Below, piece by piece: positions 46,201 to 57,152 of a stretch of 64,000 bases of DNA. The notes under the pieces were generated by a model. The model did no database searches. It had not been told where the DNA came from and worked only from the letters and a program-made list of their open reading frames with translations. The stretch's first letter is position 1. Each line of letters begins with the position of its first letter. The stretch covers positions 40,468,501 through 40,532,500 of the forward strand of contig CM074865.1 in assembly GCA_037501455.1 (NCBI GenBank), read 5' to 3'. The position numbers and the translations under genes were made by a program. The stretch comes from Lantana camara (taxonomy: Eukaryota; Streptophyta; Magnoliopsida; Lamiales; Verbenaceae).

Positions 46201-47561
46201 CTATTGTTACTGAAAATTTTCATTATGAATCTATGATGCAGCATACATCGATGAGCCCTGACCTCAAGCTTCTGAGCATTGTTGGAGATGAGCGTGATGG
46301 ATTACTTGTAGATGCTCAGAATGGGAAGGTATATTTAAGTCATTCAGATAACAAGCTCTTTGGCTTATATATTTTTCTCTATATTTAGACAAAAATGGAG
46401 CAAGACTTTTTGCCCCTCTTTTAGGATATGTTTTACTAATTTATCTACGTCATGTTTCTGTTTTATAGAGTCAAATCATGTGCTAGTTGTCCTAGCTTCA
46501 TCCCATCACTCCTATCTTAACAGAACCTAGTTCGTTGATTTGATATCAAGAATTAGTACACTTTTACCTTACACGCCGTGTGTTACAGGATTTTGGTAAG
46601 TGAACACAAAATGCTGGAGATAATGATTGACTGTTCGATTGCTATTTTCTCTAGCTATCATACAACCAATTGATCTTGCCTGACATTTTTGTTTTGTTTT
46701 GCCGATAAAATTCCTTGTACCAACATAGTGTTTCCTGTCCTGTTGTAGGACAGAAAAAAGAGTGATACTCGACCCTGGCACAGCATGTGCAGAAATGACA
46801 GCGAACATTCTCATTATATTTATTTTCGAGTTAAATGTGTTCCCATACTTTTTTAGCGACACATTTACACCCAAATGAAACAGAATTGGGCACGAAAAAT
46901 CTAAGAACTCTAGACACATCCCGTCCAACAATTTATAATGCTTCTCTGTTGGCTTTTGGATTTTGGGACGTGGCGTGCGCAATTCCATTTTATTTAATTT
47001 CATTAAATGCATTATTAGATAAAGAAATGTAGGACCAAATAAATTGGGTGCATTTAACAATTTATTTTGCATCAAGAGTGTTGTACTTCCTTAAAATGGA
47101 TGTTCAGTTTTAACGATACAACGGACTGCCCGTGTTCATATTTTCAGACGGTTGCTTCAGTAGTTGGTCATCTAGACTACTCGTTTGCTACTGCATGGCA
47201 CCCAGGCGGGAGAATCTTTGCAACCGGCAATCAGGATAAAACGTGCAGAGTATGGGATTTGAGAAACCTGTCAAAGTCGGTAGCAGTTCTCAAAGGAAAC
47301 ATGGGTGCAGTCAGATCAATTCGTTTCTCAGCAGATGGGCAATTTCTGGTGATGGCCGAGCCTGCAGATTTCGTGCACATCTACAATACTAAAGAGAATT
47401 TTGTGAGAAGGCAAGAAATAGATTTCTTTGGGGAGATTTCAGGGGTGTCTCTGAGTCCAGATGACGAGTCCATGTATGTCGGAATTTGGGACAGGAATTA
47501 TGCGAGCTTGATGCAGTATAACAGAAGACATAAGTATGGATATTTTGATGCCTTTATGTGA
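43281..47561 (+). CDS. WD40-repeat protein (C2A9.03-like), nine coding exons
   Basis: Exons: 43281-43406, 43555-43722, 43842-43928, 44853-44987, 45185-45295, 45611-45702, 45788-45890, 46242-46328, 47148-47561. All introns are GT-AG, the phases agree, and the product is 440 aa. Residues 1-42 are acidic (MVDDADLADSMNEIDEEYH). Residues 55-95 hold the conserved KGKDIQSIPWDRLNITRE block of this plant family. The C-terminal half forms a beta-propeller with a clear GH...WD repeat (GH 310-311, WD 339-340) around GNQDKTCRVWDLRN, then MAEPADFVHIYN and VGIWDRNYAS. It closely resembles the Arabidopsis transducin/WD40 proteins annotated as WD repeat-containing protein C2A9.03-like. Their role is not well defined; WD40 propellers usually scaffold complexes. 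No stop or frameshift is seen, so it is probably functional. Confidence 0.93.
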
Positions 47562-47586
47562 TTCTTGTATGGAATGATATATGTAT

Positions 47587-47611
47587 AGAGAGAGAGAGAG
47601 AGAGAGAGAGA
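47587..47611 (+). repeat. (AG)n microsatellite in 3' UTR
   Basis: About 12 AG units begin 25 bp after the WD40 stop codon, most likely within the 3' untranslated region. Confidence 0.9.
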
Positions 47612-47876
47612 TCAGGTGGACCTTGTCTTTTGGTTTTCATTTTTGCTGCTATGACAAGGTAAGGATGTAATGTCCCGTTCTTCTTCATTCGGCTTATATG
47701 CATTGGCGACGCAACATTAGGCAAAGTGGGGTCAATTCACCCCACTAATATATTTTAAGTCGAACCATAGCTCACACCGGGACAACAAAATTGGCGCATG
47801 GAGATAGGTAACAATCAATAAAGGATATTAGTTTTCAAATAGCAAGCAAGATTTCCTATTGTGTAAGTTATTAATT
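47612..47876. other. 3' flank of WD40 gene
   Basis: Contains a possible 3' UTR end (TTTGCTGCTATGACAAGG...GGATGTAATG). No further gene or clear repeat is seen. Confidence 0.4.
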
Positions 47877-48250
47877 TGTTAGGAAGGATTTTTTTGAATT
47901 GAGATCAAATGGATATGAAATGAACTTAGCTTTAAAGTTGAGATTATTAGGATTTTAAGTTTTCACATATCCTAGATCTCAATTAATAAAGGAAGTTGAG
48001 ATTATTAGGGTTCTAAGTGAGATTATTAGGATTCTAAGTGTTCACATATCCTAGATCTCAATTAATAAAGGATGTAGGAGGATTCTATCTGATATATATC
48101 ATTAATCAAAAGGTTTTTCACTTTCATTATTTGGCTAAGCGTAATACGCCTATTGCTAGACTATAATTGCATGATTTGTAATGTAATTAATTAATAAGAT
48201 TATTAATTAATTAATTAGGCTTGCTACTAATCAAATAAAGAATTTAGAGA
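47877..48250 (+). repeat. Diverged LARD-type LTR fragment
   Basis: TGTTAGGAA at 47877 looks like an LTR start. From 47888 it follows 36080-36360 of the LARD LTR: TCAAATGGATATGAAATGAA, GTAGGAGGAT, GGCTAAGCGT-like and CTACTAATCAAATAAAGAAT-like steps in the same order. A segment GAGATTATTAGGATTCTAAG with CACATATCCTAGATCTCAAT is duplicated internally (about 47940-48065). The first kilobase of the LTR is missing. Confidence 0.65.
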
Positions 48251-48797
48251 GAGAGACAAAAATCTCAGTTTGAGAGTATGAAGGTCAATTCAATTGGTCG
48301 GATAAATATCAAAGAACTTATCTGAATAAATACATATCTAATGTTACATTTTTTTACGTATATATGTTTAAGGTCCCAATTAGTTGAATTGTTGAGATTT
48401 TAATTAATTAGAGAATTAAAAAGTAACTATAACATTAGCCTAATAAGAATTACTTAGAGAATTAATTCTAAACCCAATAAGCTTTCGTATAGTTATCCTG
48501 TAGTATAATGAACAATTTGGAAACGTATGAATGGATAAAACTGGAAAATGATGAATTATATTGATAAAACAGTAATGTTTTTCAGTATAAGGAACAGAGC
48601 ATGGGGATGGGAAAGAGAAGAACCATGAAGGAAAAACAGAGTTCACCAATTACTTGCTCCGAAAGTGAGCTAACAAACAATTAATACCCTACGCAAAACG
48701 ACATTCACAGCTTATAAAACGTCACTCTCAAAATGAAGGAATATCCTCAGCTCGGTGGCACCAAAACTCCTGCGTAACGGTGTGATGGTCCCCTCTC
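48251..48797. other. AT-rich DNA, possible 3' LTR of the outer chromovirus
   Basis: Lies downstream (minus strand) of the integrase/chromodomain stop. A purine run GAGAGAGGGGACC (minus strand, about 48789-48801) could be its polypurine tract, overlapping the end of the coding frame. Clear LTR ends could not be identified. Confidence 0.3.
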
Positions 48798-49452
48798 TCA
48801 GAGCTGATCTTCCCGCAGCATTATAACCCTTGGATGAGCTTGTGTATCAATGGCTGGATCTTCTTTCTTGCCCAAACATATCACAGCCCTTGGATGTTCA
48901 CTTCCCATGTCAACGACTGAGATCTTCCCAGCAAAAGTTGCTGCGACGTCGTTTGGGGACCTTTTATTAAATCGCATCTGACGGTCACGATATAACATCA
49001 TCCAACGGCTCAGGGTCAAATGCTCATAAGTCGCGTTTTCTAGAAACTTGCGTGCAATGGTGTTATAATCCTCCCAAGTCGCATTTTCTGGTCCAGAATG
49101 TACCCACTGTATAAGCAGCTGAGCCACCGGTCTGTTATTCCTAGGTATAATCTTTCTCTCCAACACAGCAGAAGGATATACCTTAAAACTCCCATCAGCA
49201 ACCATTTTTGTTAACTCAGAACTCACAGTCCTCTTGGTTCCAATTCTCCTTTTAAGCAATGACATATGGAAAATAGGGTGTATTGAACCTCCAGTAGGTA
49301 ATCTCAATTTATAAGCAACAGTGCCAATCTTGGCTTCCACCCTGTAAGGTCCAAAGTATCTTGGAGCTAACTTCATATGTTTTCTTACTTCCACAGATGA
49401 CTGCCTATAGGGTTGTAGCTTCAAATAAACCATGTCACCCACTTCAAAAGTT
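48798..49452 (-). pseudogene. Outer chromovirus integrase tail and chromodomain
   Basis: GDMVYLKLQPYRQSS, then KLAPRYFGPYRVEAKIGTVA and IHPIFHMSLLKRR, are the post-core integrase region. The chromodomain-like part is VAQLLIQWVHSGPENATWED. The sequence upstream of GDMVYL is separated by the CACTA insertion; KNRSERT on the far side is its natural continuation. Confidence 0.88.
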
Positions 49453-50389
49453 CACTACAAGAAATTCGCCGAAATCCGACGAAAAATTCCGAGGGAAACA
49501 GGCCGTCGGAATTCCCGAGGGAATTCCGACGGGATTCCGACGGAATTTGTTTTTTTTTTTTTTAAATAAAAATTAAATAAATCCGACGAAAATTCCGTCG
49601 GAATTCCATCGGATTTTTTAAAAAATAAAATTTTAAAATAATATTAAATAATTCCGATGGGATTCCCGTCGGTTTTTTTAAATATAAACTATAAAAATAG
49701 AAATTAAATAATTCCGTCGGAATTCCGTCGGATTTTTTAAAAATAAAAATTAAAAATAATATTAAATAATTCCGATGGAATTTTTCGTCGGAATTCCGTC
49801 GGATTTTTTAAAAATAAAAATTAAAAATAATATTAAATAATTCCGACGGGATTTCCGTCGGAATTCCGTCGGTTTTATCTATGCTTAAATTGAATTCTTA
49901 TGACGTATTATAATATTTGTAGTTATAATTAATATTTTCTTAGAACTCAATTTTAAATATAGTCTACAAAATTTATGATTTTATTATTTCAAATGATATA
50001 TAAATATTTGTATCAAACTAAACCAATGAATTGATCTAGCTCAACTGGTTTACCTTGGTTTCCATAAGGTCTTCCTACCGCGAGGTCGGGTGTTCGAATC
50101 CCCAGTGGCTCATTAAGTTTTTATTTTTCCAGTAAATTCCGAGGGAAATTCCGTCGGAAATAATTAATTAAAATTTTTTTTTAAAACAAATTCCGACGGG
50201 ATTTCCCTCGGAATTCCGTCGGAATTTTTTAAATTTAAAATTTTTTTTCTGATTTTTATCCCTCGGAATTCCGTCGGTTTTGAATTCCGAGGGAGGGTTT
50301 TCCTACGGCAAGTGTCCCGTCGGAATTCACTATTTCCATCGGAATTCCCTCGGAATTTTCCGTCGGAATTTGTAGGATTTCTTGTAGTG
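49453..50389. mobile_element. Non-autonomous CACTA (En/Spm) DNA transposon, TSD GTT
   Basis: Terminal inverted repeats CACTACAAGAAAT... and ...ATTTCTTGTAGTG are typical of CACTA elements. The 3-bp target duplication GTT lies at 49450-49452 and 50390-50392. The 937-bp body is filled near both ends with many copies of a CCGTCGGAATTCC / CCGACGGAATT motif in both orientations, the subterminal repeats bound by CACTA transposases. There is no transposase gene. A tRNA-like patch lies inside at 50037-50101. Confidence 0.93.
50037..50101 (+). repeat. tRNA-like / SINE-head sequence within CACTA element
   Basis: TAGCTCAACTGG (50037-50048) fits a Pol III A-box and GGTGTTCGAATCC (50089-50101) a B-box, at tRNA-like spacing. 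No complete cloverleaf or acceptor stem can be drawn. A SINE inserted into, or captured by, the transposon is most likely. Confidence 0.55.
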
Positions 50390-50392
50390 GTT

Positions 50393-50675
50393 CTTTCACT
50401 CCTATTCTTATCCGAATAAGTTTTAATTCTGTTTTGAGAAGCCTCCAAAGTTTCTTTTAACACCTTGTTGAACTTATCTCTTTCCTGCAGCAGCTCAGTA
50501 ACCTCAGTACTGATACTTTCATCAAATGGTCCTAAGATGTGCCTCTTTGGTGAATATCCATAAAGAGCCTGAAATGGAGTAAGCTTAAGGCTAGAGTGGT
50601 AGTTTATGTTGTACCAATACTCAGCTAATGATAGCCATTTCTTCCACAATTTTGGTTTCAGATGGCATATACACC
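50393..50675 (-). pseudogene. Outer chromovirus integrase core, C-terminal piece
   Basis: WLSLAEYWYNINYHSSLKLT, FQALYGYSP, then an EASQNRIKTYSDKNRSERT helix, typical of the integrase just after the core. It is cut by the CACTA element on one side. On the other it is separated from the core by a 64-bp duplication that shifts the frame. Confidence 0.85.
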
Positions 50676-50739
50676 TACCAATACTTAGCTAATGATAGCC
50701 ATTTCTTCCACAATTTTGGTTTCAGATGGCACATACACC
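50612..50739. repeat. 64-bp tandem duplication in integrase gene
   Basis: TACCAATACT-AGCTAATGAT... through GGTTTCAGATGGCA-ATACACC occurs twice, at 50612-50675 and 50676-50739, with only two or three differences. 64 is not a multiple of three, so it breaks the reading frame (LKPKLWKKWLSLA is read twice). Confidence 0.88.
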
Positions 50740-51833
50740 TCAAATAACTCTCTAAGCATTGGTTCACTCTTTCTGTTTGCCCATCAGACTGAGGGTGATA
50801 TGCAGATGACATTGCCAATGAAGTTCCCAAAACCTTGAACAACTCCTTCCAGAATTTGCTAGTGAACACCATGTCCCTATCTGACACAATAGTATGTGGC
50901 AGACCATGGAGTTTGTAAATATTATCTAAAAACAACTTGGCTATACACTCAGCAGTAAAAGGATGGGCTATAGCAATAAAGTGACTATACTTACTGAACC
51001 TGTCTACTACAACCATGATGGCATTCTTCCCCTCTGAATTTGGAAGCCCTTCAATGAAATCCATTGATATGTGTGTCCAAGCCTGTTCAGGGACTGACAG
51101 GGGTTGTAACAGACCAGGGTACTTCACATTTTCATGTTTTACCCTCTGACAAACATCACACTCCTTGACCCATTGTTCCACATCCTTATTAAGTCTAGGC
51201 CAAGTGAACATGGTCTTAACTCTTTGATAGGTTCCCACTATGCCTGAGTGTCCTCCCAGACAAGTGTCATGCAAAGTTTGAATAATTCTTTGCTTTAACT
51301 CAGTATTGTCACCAATGCATATCTTTCCCTTCTTCCTTAATAAGTCTCCACTCCACTGGAACTCAAGAAATACCTTGCTATCCACAGATTTTGCCTGAAT
51401 GATTTGAGAATATAATGAATCTTTGACATATGATTCACTGATCTCAGTGACCCATGCTGGAATTATTGATGACACAGATGCACAATCTCCTTCCTTATGT
51501 CCTCTCCTAGAGAGTGCATCAGCCACTACATTGTCAACCCCCTTCTTGTATTCCACCTCATAGTCCAATCCCAGCAATTCATAAATCCATCTTTGTTGCA
51601 AAACTGTACCCAACCTTTGTTCCAACATGTGTTTCAGACTCTGTTGGTCAGATTTTATGATAAAGTGATTCCCTTGCAAGTAATGTTTCCACTTGTTTAC
51701 TGCTAATAATATAGCCAAAAATTCCTTTTCATACACAGATAATCCCATGTACTTCTCCCCCAAGGCCTTGCTCAGATAAGCAATTGGTCTTCCTGGTTGC
51801 ATCAGAACAGCCCCAATGCCATCTTTGCAAGCA
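50676..51833 (-). pseudogene. Outer chromovirus RNase H - integrase core
   Basis: RNase H is recognisable by MQPGRPIAYLSKALGEKYMG, KSDQQSLKHML and VADALSRR. Integrase zinc-binding has CLGGHSG and CDVCQRV. All three catalytic acids are visible: MDFIEGL, IVSDRDMVF and HPQSDGQTERVN. The main open frame is 50675-51802; a small frameshift near 51835 separates it from RT. Confidence 0.9.
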
Positions 51834-52431
51834 TCAGCTTCTAAAACAAATGTTTTCTAAGTCTGGCAGCACTAACACGGGTGTAGTTGTAACAGCCTGT
51901 TTAAGCTTATCAAAAGCTGTCTGAGCCTTCTCACTCCACAAGAAACTATCCTTTCTCAGCAGATCTGTTAATAGCTTACTAATGAGACCATAATTTTGGA
52001 TAAATTTCCTGTAATACCCAGTAAGACCAAAAAATCCTCTTAATTCCTTCACAGATATTGGAACAGGCCACTGTATCATACTCCTAATCTTCTCTGGATC
52101 AGTAGATACTCCTTTCTCTGAAATTATATGGCCCAAATATTCCACACTCTCTTTACCAAAGCTGCATTTACTTCTTTTGGCATATAACTGATGTTGTTTA
52201 AGGATTTCTAATACAGACTACAAATGCATCAAATGATCACTCCAACTCTTACTGTAAACCAATATGTCATCAAAGAAGACCAAAATGTACTTTCTAAGAT
52301 ATGGAAGGAAAAACTAATTCATCAATGATTAGAAAGTTGAGGGGGCATTACAAAGCCCAAATGGCATTACCAGGAATTCATAATGGCCATTATTAGTGAC
52401 AAAACTGGTCTTAGGTATGTCAGCATCCCTC
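51834..52431 (-). pseudogene. Outer chromovirus RT, C-terminal part
   Basis: From the insertion point the minus strand reads [34 protein letters not shown], the catalytic VFFDDILVYS and the thumb GFFGLTGYYRKFI. Stops interrupt the stretch between PSTF and FFDD and another lies before the thumb. The N-terminal half resumes at 63145 beyond the inserted element. Confidence 0.88.
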
Positions 52432-52436
52432 ATTCT

Positions 52437-55400
52437 TGTAACACCCCAAACGGAGGATGCCACATCCCCCGCACTGTGACCCAGACTCGGTCATGAAATG
52501 GAAGTCCATGCCGGAATCCGAATAAGAGCGAACGGGAGATAAACACACACACTATGCTAGGCGGATCTAACTCGACAAAACTCAAAGCGCGGAAACAACT
52601 CAAACAAATCAAAACAAGATAGCGGAGGCATTTAAATCAACATTCCAAACAAGTGACGGGTTCAACTAGCATAGATACCTAGTCCCGAATATCAACAAGC
52701 ATAACAGGTGATGGGTTCAACTAGCATAGATACCTAGTCCTGAGTATCCGATCAACATAACGTTTTAATCATCAAGTGCCACACAGGGCCGAATACGAGT
52801 GCCACACAGGGCTACAGAAAGGTAAAGTATAATCTCAAGTCTATAAGTCATGACATAAGTAAAGTGTATGAAAGACAAATGCAACTAGAAAGGCTAGACC
52901 GACGAAGTGCAACTCAAAGGACTCACTCCCGCTTAGCAAACGCCAACAGACCTGCAACTAAAAGTTAAATGAGGGGTCAGTCAACTTGACCGAGTGAGGG
53001 GGCTAACGCACACCCACAATATATATATAAAGAGCATAACACAGAATAAAAGGATGGACTCATGAACCGGGGATAGGTGTTGCATACCAAAACATTCCGA
53101 AATAACCCAAATAGATATAGATACAAGTTTAGAAACCATTTTCCAGAAAGACCCTATCCCGATTCATAATTTCGTAACAGAATAGAACACATGCTCGGCG
53201 AGTACGAGCTTCTAACCTTTACTCCTCAGAACATAAATAAAAATCAATCCATCCGCTACACCAGTGATGGAGGAGATGTACTGTCCCCAAACAATCTATA
53301 ACAGAACCGTCTAAAATAGACTTTATCTTAAGGGGTAGCGAACCCACAAGAGTCCTCCCCGGATAAAACACCGAAGGCTCAAGATATCACGCCTTCCCTA
53401 CAGCACGGGTCGCGCGAGAATATCTCAAATGGAACTACACACAGACTGATCCCTGACGGTCCTTTACCGTCCCAGGGCTGTCTATCCCATAGCTCCTTGG
53501 ATCCACAACAGAATAGAACAAAACAGAACATACGCCAATCTTTCATGGCAATCTCGCTACATAATTAGAACACAACTGGTTTTCCAAAATAGCTTACATA
53601 TGGCTCAAAAACTGGATTTTGATAAATATTCCTACGCTGTAGGGATATAGCCTGAAGGCACCCGCCCACGCAGGACGCATGCATATACATTCCCACGCTG
53701 CGGGGATATAGCCCGAAGGCACCCACCCACGCAGGATGCACGCATAAGGTCATAAACATATCATATCCAACACATACGTATTTATAGTATGGTATACTCG
53801 CATGCAAGGTAGAAATCAGCATGTAAAGACCATAGGTCGCATAACTATACAAAATCCTAAACCTCACCTCGTGGTAGTGGAGTCTGAGAGTGTGAAGGGC
53901 CAAACGCTCTAAACCTCGGGCTCACCGGCACCACCAAACTCTGTAACAAAACATACAGAAGCCCAAACTTAGACTCTACATGAACCAAGTAAGACGCACA
54001 GCGTACAAAGTATGAATGACATGCGAAATGGAATGATGCTTATCAAGTTGGTCATATGGGCAATTCAAATATTCAAGTAAATCATGCAAGTAATAAAGTA
54101 TTAAGGTTCAGAGATTGCATTCCAAGTCATATCGTAGCATACAAGTCAAGTAGCAACTCAAACGAATCAAATACACACGAAAAATCAAGTAAAAGGGTCA
54201 CAGACGCATGGGAACGGCCATTCCCATGCACAACAGAGCATGGGAACAGTCCTTCCCACGCCAAGGCCAAGCGAGACTGGGAACGGCCGTTCCCAGTCCA
54301 AGCATACATGGGAACGATCCTTCCCATGTTCGGCCGCCAAAACCAAACCCTAGCCCGGAAGGGCCGTTCCGGGCTTAAAGCACAAACGGGAACGGCCGTT
54401 TGGGCCATGGATCTGGAGCAGAAACTTGACAGTTTCGGGAAGAAGAAGGGGAACACCAAAAATCATCGATCCAACACAAAATCGACCATAAAACATCACG
54501 AAATTCAGGTATAACATCGTATAAATCATGCTTAGCATCAAAACATCAATTAATTCAAGTTTAGGAATGTTTTTGCCCAAAATCTCAAACACCCATTTTC
54601 ATGAATTTCAAGCTTAAACATGAAGATATGAATTCCTAGTCTTCCTACACGAATTTCCAGCAACTAAGACACATAAGGAGCATTCAAATCATCAAGTCTT
54701 GCTTAAGGAATTCAAGATCTTATCATTCAAGTTCATACTAACAAATTTCATGCTCCAATCCGAGAATAGAAATGAAATACTCATCAAAAGAGATCCAAAG
54801 CTTACCTTGTCTTGTGAAGGAATGTGGAATCAAAGAATATGAGCTCTTAGAATGAAAGATGGTTCAAGTCTTGATCTTCTCTTGAAGTTTCTCCATGATT
54901 CTCTTTGAGGCTAATTTGTGTGGTTTGAAATGAAATGAAAAGGGGTAAAGCTATTTAGATGGTGGCTAATAGTTTTAGGTCAAGGGTAGGGTTTCCAAGA
55001 TATAATATGAGGCTAAAGGCTTTAATAGGATTTGGGCTCAAATAAATGACTTTCGGCCCAATAAGTCAAACTTAAAAGGTTTAAGGTCTAAGCGGTTTCC
55101 GAAAAATATAGAGTAAATTCCATGGGACCCAAATCACCGATTCAAGTCCAATAGTGGTGTCGGAATTTGAATTCGAATTCCCGAGCTCATATTGGTCTCG
55201 AACGACCCAAACTCACCTAACTTGAGTTAGGCCCAAAACACACAAATAGGTCCAAGTCCTCTTTAAATCCAACTCCGAAAATTAATTTAAATTCATCCAA
55301 GTTCCATTCTTAAGTTGTCATGCAAGAATTCATATTTTAAGATTTTGCAATTTAGTTAATTAAGCCACATTTTCAGTCAAAGTTGGAATTAAACACATGA

Positions 55401-55482
55401 AAAGGAAATTAAATCACATAAGTGCGTAAGATAAACTCTCTCGTGGCGCATACCTGTATGATCTATCGGACAGGGCGTCACA
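52437..55482 (-). repeat. 3' LTR of inner element (3046 bp)
   Basis: Plus strand TGTAACACCCC...GGGCGTCACA. It contains GTGCGGGGGATGTGG (52460-52474, minus), two internal duplications (TTCAACTAGCATAGATACCT near 52670 and 52708; a ~62-bp unit with GGATATAGCC near 53640-53750) and six palindromes at 54206-54401. A ~22-bp duplication around GTGCCACACAGGGC (about 52776-52815) is absent from the other LTR and explains most of the length difference. Confidence 0.93.
54206..54401 (-). other. Array of six palindromes in inner-element LTR
   Basis: At 54206-54229 arms GCATGGGAA/TTCCCATGC; 54239-54260 a near-copy; 54276-54297 a perfect 22-bp palindrome (half-site ACTGGGAACGG); 54306-54329 arms ACATGGGAA/TTCCCATGT; 54354-54373 arms CCCGGAA/TTCCGGG; 54384-54401 AAACGGGAACGGCCGTTT. 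All centre on a GGCCGTTCC / GGTCCTTCC-like core while the outer arms differ from unit to unit. Confidence 0.85.
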
Positions 55483-55494
55483 ACCTCCCCCCCT
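55483..55494 (-). other. Polypurine tract of inner element
   Basis: Minus strand AAGGGGGGGAGGT immediately before the LTR start TGTGACGCCC. Confidence 0.85.
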
Positions 55495-55495
55495 T

Positions 55496-56291
55496 AGAAG
55501 AACCTGTCCTCAGGTTCGCTGCTTGAAACAACTCCGGATACATCTTCCTCATATTCTCTTCAGTCTCCCAAGTCGATTCCTCAGATTTCTGATCTCTCCA
55601 TAACACTTTGACTAAGGGAATCTGCTTTTTCCTCAACACTTGTACTTTCTGAGCCTGAATCTCAACCGGGTGCTTCACAATCGTCAAATCGGACTCAAGC
55701 TGTACCTCTTGAACCGGTAAAACCGTCGACTCATCGGGGTAGAACTTCCGAAGCTGTGAGAGGTGGAACACATTATGAATCCCAGCCAAACTCGGCGGTA
55801 GTCCAACCTGTTCGCCACCTCTCCAATCCATTTTAGAATCTCAAACTGTCCAAGATATCGAGGGCTAAGCTTCCCACCTCTACCAATATGAGAAAAGCCC
55901 TTCCTAGGAGATGCCTTCAAGAAGACACGATCTCCGACCTCGAACTCGGGTGGCCTTCTCCTCTTATCTGCATAACTCTTCTGTCTATCCTGAGCTGCTT
56001 TCATTCTCTGCTGAATCATCTTAACCTTTTCAACCGTCTTCTCAATCTTAGCCGAGGCCTTTGCTCTCATGAGCTTATCCTCCTTAGTCCATCGCCAATC
56101 CTCAATATCCCAATACAGTGGCGACCTACACTTCCTCCCATAGAGTGCCTCGTAAGGGGCCATGCCAATCGAAGCCTGGTAGCTGTTATTGTAAGAGAAC
56201 TCAACCAAGGTCAAGTGCTTATCCCATTTATCCTTAAAATCCAATGCACACGCCCTTAACATGTCCTCAAGATATTAATCAGCCGCTCTAA
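55496..56291 (-). pseudogene. Inner element integrase tail and chromodomain
   Basis: LRACALDFKDKWDKHLTLVE and YGRKCRSPLYW end the core region. [20 protein letters not shown] follows, then a frameshift near 55810 in the GEVANRLD region. The next frame continues GLPPSLAGIHNVFHLSQLRK and the chromodomain-like IPLVKVLWRDQKSEESTWE, ending at 55478. Confidence 0.88.
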
Positions 56292-57152
56292 TTATCCATC
56301 AGTCTGAGGATGTGATGTGGTGCTAAACTTAAGCTTTGTACCCAAGCACTTCTGAAGATCCTGCCAAAAACTAGCTGTAAACCGAGGATCCCGATCTGAC
56401 ACGATGCTAGCCGGAACTCCATGTAGTCTCACTATCTCATTACAATACAATTCAGCCAACTTAGGTACCTTATCCGTCATCCGAACCTTAAGGAAATGGG
56501 CAGACTTAGTCAAACGGTCTATCACTACCCAAATCCCGTCGAATCCTCTCCTAGACCTCAGCTGGCCAGACACAAAGTCCATAGTCACCTGCTCCCACTT
56601 CCACTCCGGTATCGGAAGTGGTTGGAGAGTACCTCCCGGTTTCTGATGTTCTGCCTTAACCATCTGGCATGTCAGATATCGTGTCACAGAGAATGCGACA
56701 TTCCTCTTCATGCCACTCCACCAATACAACTCTTTGAAGTCCCGGTACATCTTCGTACCTCCTGGGTGAATGGAATAACCAGAGCGGTGTGCTTCCTCAA
56801 GTATTACCCTCTTGAGCTGGTTAAGCACACACACTCTTGCCTTGAACCTGAACAAACCAGAATCATCAAACCCAAACTTAGTCTCTGGATCACCTCTCGA
56901 ACGAGCAACCAATCTCTGAATCTCGGCATCCGTAGACTGAGCCTCTAACAATCTCTGCTTCAAATTAGGCTGAACCGTGATGTTGGCTAACCTAGCCACA
57001 GAAACCATAACAGTTGAACTCTGCTCAGAAAACCCAGCCACTAAACTCGAAATACTGACCTTCCTGCTCAACGCGTCGGCAACCACATTTGCCTTTCCCG
57101 GATGGTACTGAATCGTGCAATCGTAGTCCTCTAAGAACTCAACCCATCTCCT
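56292..57152 (-). pseudogene. Inner element RNase H end - integrase core
   Basis: VADALSRK closes RNase H. In the integrase zinc region the first Cys of the usual C-TC pair is Tyr (RYLTCQMVK). The core shows MDFVSGQ and IVSDRDPRF. A TAA stop at 56292-56294 stands where HPQTDGQ would have Gln, just before the residue with the third acid (ERLI). Confidence 0.88.

Noticed and set aside
46569..47075. 168-codon minus-strand open frame in intron 8 of the WD40 gene
   Set aside because: It lies in an intron, has no family signature and shows no splice-site or promoter context.
50037..50101. Functional tRNA gene
   Set aside because: Only A- and B-box-like motifs are present; acceptor and anticodon stems do not form.
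54056..54514. 152-codon open frame across the palindrome array of the inner LTR
   Set aside because: The palindromes keep frames open on both strands; the sister LTR breaks the frame and there is no domain.
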